From contig NZ_CAKUAL010000090.1 in assembly GCF_934636505.1 (NCBI RefSeq), positions 1 through 6,597 on the forward strand: a DNA stretch of 6,597 bases, written 5' to 3'. The position numbers were made by a program, and so were the translations under genes. Shown one piece after another: positions 4,373-6,597 of this stretch. Under the pieces are notes generated by a model. That model made no database searches. It saw only the letters and a list, made by a program, of their open reading frames with translations, and was not told the origin of the DNA. The stretch comes from an uncultured Ellagibacter sp. (GTDB taxonomy: Bacteria > Actinomycetota > Coriobacteriia > Coriobacteriales > Eggerthellaceae). Each line of letters begins with the position of its first letter. The first letter of the stretch is position 1.

Positions 4373-5551
4373 ATGAAAGCTTCTACAATCGCTAAGGCCG
4401 TTTGCGCGGTGAGCCTGTCCGCCTTGTGCGTGGTCAGCATCACGGCGTGCTCGGGCAATTCCACGTCGGGATCGAAGGGTGTTGGAGGCGTGGCGGCGAC
4501 CGTCAACGGCGCCGAAATCCAAGAGGAAGAGGTCACGGCTTCCGTCGAGAGCATCCGCTCCCAGATGTCTTTGACCGACGAGGACGCGTGGGGCGAGTGG
4601 ATGGTCAAATACGACTACACCCCCGAGAAGGTGCGCGAGGAGGTCATCGATTCCCTCGTGACCAAAGAGCTGATTATCCAGGGCGCTGAGGAAAAGGGCG
4701 TCACGGTGAGCGATGACGAGGTGCAGTCCTACGTCGACCAGATGAAACAGAACTACGCGAGCGACGACAAGTGGAATGAGGCGCTCCAGGCGGTCGGAAT
4801 GACCGAGGACGAGTACAAAAGCAACATCAAGACCTCTCTTCTGCAGCAGGGCCTCATGAAGTCCTTCGAGGGCGACGATCCTTCCGACGAGGACGTTCTC
4901 TCCTATGCCCAGACTTACGTTTCCAGCTTCGACGGCGCGAAGCGTTCCTCCCATATCCTCTTCGACGCCGACGACACGGAAACGGCGCAGAGCGTGCTCG
5001 ACCAGATCAACGCCGGAACGCTTGATTTCGCCGAGGCTGCCAAGACCTATTCCAAGGACGGCTCCGCGCAAAACGGCGGTGATGTGGGTTGGGATAAGCT
5101 CAACTCGTTTGTGAGCGAATACACCGCAGGCCTCGCCGATCTTTCGAAGGGCCAGGTAAGCGGCCTTGTCACGAGCAGCTACGGCATCCATATCATCAAG
5201 TGCACTGACGAGTTCCACGCTCCTGATGAGCTGACGAGTCTCGATCAGCTGCCCTCCGAGTTCGTCGAGCAGTTCAGAAGCTCGCTCAAGTCCTCGAACC
5301 AGTCGAAGGCCTATCAGCAGTGGCTCTCCGATGCCAAGGAAAACGCCGATATCGAAATCAAGGACATGCCGAGCGGCCTGCCCTACGACCTCGATATGTC
5401 GAAGTATCAAAGCGATGATTCCTCCGACAACTCCTCCACCGATGGGAGCAGCAGCTCCGCCGACAACGAGGTAAGTGCAGCCGACGATTCCTCCGCCTCG
5501 AGCGATACTGCTTCTAGCAGCGGTGATTCCGAGACCAAGAAGGCAGCATAA
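4373..5551 (+). CDS. PrsA-like peptidyl-prolyl isomerase lipoprotein (parvulin/SurA type)
   Basis: This 392-residue exported foldase assists folding of proteins outside the membrane. Residues 1-25 form a lipoprotein signal: Lys2/Lys8, hydrophobic core 9-22, then a lipobox-like ITAC with Cys26 as the lipidation site. Residues ~40-185 resemble the SurA/PrsA N-terminal chaperone region, rich in charged helices. Residues ~192-280 form a parvulin rotamase domain, with SSHILF (192-197, catalytic-type His194), NGGDVGW (234-240) and YGIHIIK (270-276, His273). Residues ~347-387 are a Ser/Asp-rich low-complexity tail, which PrsA of Firmicutes lacks. ATG 4373 is chosen because it gives the signal peptide and follows AAAGGGAAGGG; the same frame stays open upstream to 4025 inside purE, which is not coding. 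A strong terminator follows at 5576-5614. Family call is firm; clients are unknown. Confidence 0.93.
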   Translation: MKASTIAKAVCAVSLSALCVVSITACSGNSTSGSKGVGGVAATVNGAEIQEEEVTASVESIRSQMSLTDEDAWGEWMVKYDYTPEKVREEVIDSLVTKELIIQGAEEKGVTVSDDEVQSYVDQMKQNYASDDKWNEALQAVGMTEDEYKSNIKTSLLQQGLMKSFEGDDPSDEDVLSYAQTYVSSFDGAKRSSHILFDADDTETAQSVLDQINAGTLDFAEAAKTYSKDGSAQNGGDVGWDKLNSFVSEYTAGLADLSKGQVSGLVTSSYGIHIIKCTDEFHAPDELTSLDQLPSEFVEQFRSSLKSSNQSKAYQQWLSDAKENADIEIKDMPSGLPYDLDMSKYQSDDSSDNSSTDGSSSSADNEVSAADDSSASSDTASSSGDSETKKAA

Positions 5552-5556
5552 ACCAC

Positions 5557-6387
5557 ATGGCTGACAGTCAGTTCGAGGGAGGGCGCGAAGCTGATTCGCG
5601 CCCTCCCTTTCTTTGCTTGAACAATGCGATCGTGAAACGGTCGGGCAAAACCATCCTGCACATCGGCTCCTTCGAGCTTGCCGAGGGGGAGAGCATGGCG
5701 CTGCTCGGTCCGAACGGCGCCGGCAAGTCCACCTTTATCAAGCTGATCACGCGAGAGATTCTCCCGCTTTACCAGGACGAGCCGCCAGTGCTTTTCCGCG
5801 GGAACGCCCGGGCGACGCTTGAGGACGTGAAGAAGAGCCTCGGCATCGTGTCATCGACGATGCAGGATCAGATCACGGTGCACATGCCTGCCATCGAGGT
5901 GGTTGCGGGCGGCCTGTACGGTTCGCTCGGCGTGCCGAAACGGGTAAACGCGAGTGAGGACGACTATGCGCGTTGCAGGAAAACGATGGCGACGCTCGGC
6001 GTCGAGTCGATCGCGGACCGCGACGTGATGACGCTGTCCACCGGGCAGGCGAGGCGCGTGTTGTTCGCTCGTGCCCTTGTCCACGATCCCGATGTCGTTG
6101 TGCTCGACGAGCCGTGCACGGGCCTCGATCCGCAGGGGATGCACTACGTGCGCCGCTCCATGCGCGCGATTGCGCAGTCCGGTCGTGCGATTCTGCTGGT
6201 CACCCATTATGCCGAGGACATCATTCCCGAAATCGAGCGGCTGCTCTTGATCAAGGACGGGTTGGTGCACGCGGACGGGTCGAAAGAGGAGCTTCTGCGC
6301 GATGAGGCCATGTCCTCGCTGTTCGATGTTCCGATGAGCGTTGCCGAGGTGACGCCCGGCCATTACTCGCTGACAAGCGAGTACTAA
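5557..6387 (+). CDS. ABC transporter ATP-binding protein (YlmA/ModF-like, single domain)
   Basis: The 276-residue reading frame has all motifs of an active ABC ATPase: Walker A GPNGAGKST (51-59), Q-loop Gln103 or Gln105, signature LSTGQ (160-164, Thr for the usual Gly), Walker B VVVLDEP (180-186), GLDP D-loop (189-192) and switch His217. It should bind and hydrolyse ATP at the membrane with a partner permease, but no membrane gene is present here. The pattern resembles stand-alone ATPases such as YlmA or ModF, and the substrate cannot be told. ATG 5557 lies five bases after the foldase stop, yet the first ~18 codons are made largely of a terminator hairpin and the ABC fold begins at about residue 19. 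The AGAAGG at 5538-5543 is 13 bases away, rather far. In-frame TTG 5617 or GTG 5632 are alternatives lacking ribosome sites. Start uncertain, family certain. Confidence 0.88.
   Translation: MADSQFEGGREADSRPPFLCLNNAIVKRSGKTILHIGSFELAEGESMALLGPNGAGKSTFIKLITREILPLYQDEPPVLFRGNARATLEDVKKSLGIVSSTMQDQITVHMPAIEVVAGGLYGSLGVPKRVNASEDDYARCRKTMATLGVESIADRDVMTLSTGQARRVLFARALVHDPDVVVLDEPCTGLDPQGMHYVRRSMRAIAQSGRAILLVTHYAEDIIPEIERLLLIKDGLVHADGSKEELLRDEAMSSLFDVPMSVAEVTPGHYSLTSEY
5576..5614 (+). terminator. Intrinsic terminator of the foldase gene, inside the ABC ATPase reading frame
   Basis: AGGGAGGGCGCGAA (5576-5589) pairs perfectly with TTCGCGCCCTCCCT (5595-5608) over 14 bp around the loop GCTGA, followed by a T-rich run TTTCTTT (5608-5614). 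This is a near-textbook Rho-independent terminator, 25 bases after the foldase stop codon. It coincides with codons ~7-19 of the annotated ATPase frame, so it either ends the foldase transcript or attenuates the downstream gene. Confidence 0.85.
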
Positions 6388-6456
6388 ACGCGAACGCCCT
6401 GGTAGGATGCGCGTTTTCGCTTTGAGCCGCCGCAGTAGGCGGGTTTGCGAGTTTTT
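6386..6456 (+). terminator. Candidate terminator region after the ABC ATPase
   Basis: Two hairpins follow the stop codon. AAACGCG (6386-6392) can pair with CGCGTTT (6410-6416), or alternatively GCGAA-CGC with GCG-TT-TTCGC, followed by TTT. Then CCGCC (6427-6431) pairs with GGCGG (6438-6442), followed by GTTTGCGAGTTTTT. Neither is strong alone, but together with the separate tRNA promoter they suggest that the ATPase transcript ends here. Confidence 0.4.
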
Positions 6457-6467
6457 GAAAAATATCC

Positions 6468-6496
6468 TTGTGGACAGACAGGGTCTTATGTATAAT
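6468..6496 (+). promoter_or_regulatory. Promoter of the tRNA-Ser gene
   Basis: A perfect -10 hexamer TATAAT at 6491-6496 is preceded, with a 17-base spacer, by TTGTGG at 6468-6473 as a -35. The predicted start, about 6503, is roughly 20 bases ahead of the mature tRNA 5' end. Confidence 0.75.
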
Positions 6497-6521
6497 ACTT
6501 AGCTGCTGCAATTGGCAAAAC

Positions 6522-6597
6522 GGAGAGATGTCCGAGCTGGCCGAAGGAGCACGATTGGAAATCGTGTATGCCCCAAAAGGGTATCTGGGGTTCGAAT
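6522..6597 (+). tRNA. tRNA-Ser with anticodon GGA (3' end beyond window)
   Basis: The mature 5' end starts with the acceptor strand GGAGAGA (6522-6528). A D-arm follows. The anticodon stem CACGA/TCGTG (6550-6554 and 6562-6566) encloses the loop TTGGAAA with anticodon GGA at 6557-6559, reading UCC and UCU. A long class II variable arm (ATGCCC paired with GGGTAT) identifies serine rather than another acceptor. The window ends in the T-loop TTCGAAT, so the 3' T-stem and acceptor strand are not seen. Confidence 0.93.

Noticed and set aside
4352..5410. 352-codon minus-strand open frame opposite the foldase gene
   Set aside because: No domain is recognisable; it mirrors the codon structure of a well-identified plus-strand gene.
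1..6597. CRISPR array, insertion sequence or prophage attachment site
   Set aside because: No regularly spaced repeats, transposase or integrase reading frames are seen. The tRNA-Ser could in principle be an attachment site, but its 3' end lies outside the window.

Overview
The window looks like chromosomal DNA from a high-GC anaerobe, most likely an actinobacterium of the class Coriobacteriia (Eggerthellaceae-like). This is inferred from protein style: an anaerobe-type flavin/2x[4Fe-4S] protein, a YkgJ cysteine-cluster protein, a PrsA-like lipoprotein with a Ser/Asp-rich tail, and strong GC bias at third codon positions. No marker gene in the window settles the taxonomy.

The left part (about 1-2959) reads as an accessory redox/stress cluster. 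A truncated HxlR-family regulator runs leftward off the window edge. It is divergent from a two-domain SnoaL-like protein, with palindromic candidate operators between them. Downstream on the plus strand come a PNPOx-like flavin-binding protein fused to a two-cluster ferredoxin domain, and then a class M sirtuin (SirTM-type, predicted protein ADP-ribosyltransferase). In another frame, between these last two genes, lie the last ~38 codons of a macrodomain protein-ADP-ribose hydrolase, the usual partner of SirTM. The rest of that gene is missing and the upstream flavoprotein gene is joined to the remnant. This looks like a deletion that removed the reversing enzyme and kept the modifying enzyme, and it is the most notable observation here.

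After a 265-base spacer without a convincing gene, the right part (about 3225-6597) looks like ordinary chromosomal backbone: a YkgJ-family protein, purE (purine biosynthesis), a PrsA-like foldase lipoprotein, a lone ABC ATPase, and a tRNA-Ser(GGA) cut by the window end with a good promoter. A near-textbook intrinsic terminator (14-bp stem plus T-rich tract) lies just after the foldase stop codon but inside the predicted N-terminus of the ABC ATPase. Either the ATPase start is misplaced or the hairpin attenuates it. Several other inverted repeats mark the gaps between SnoaL and flavoprotein, upstream of purE, and between purE and the foldase gene.
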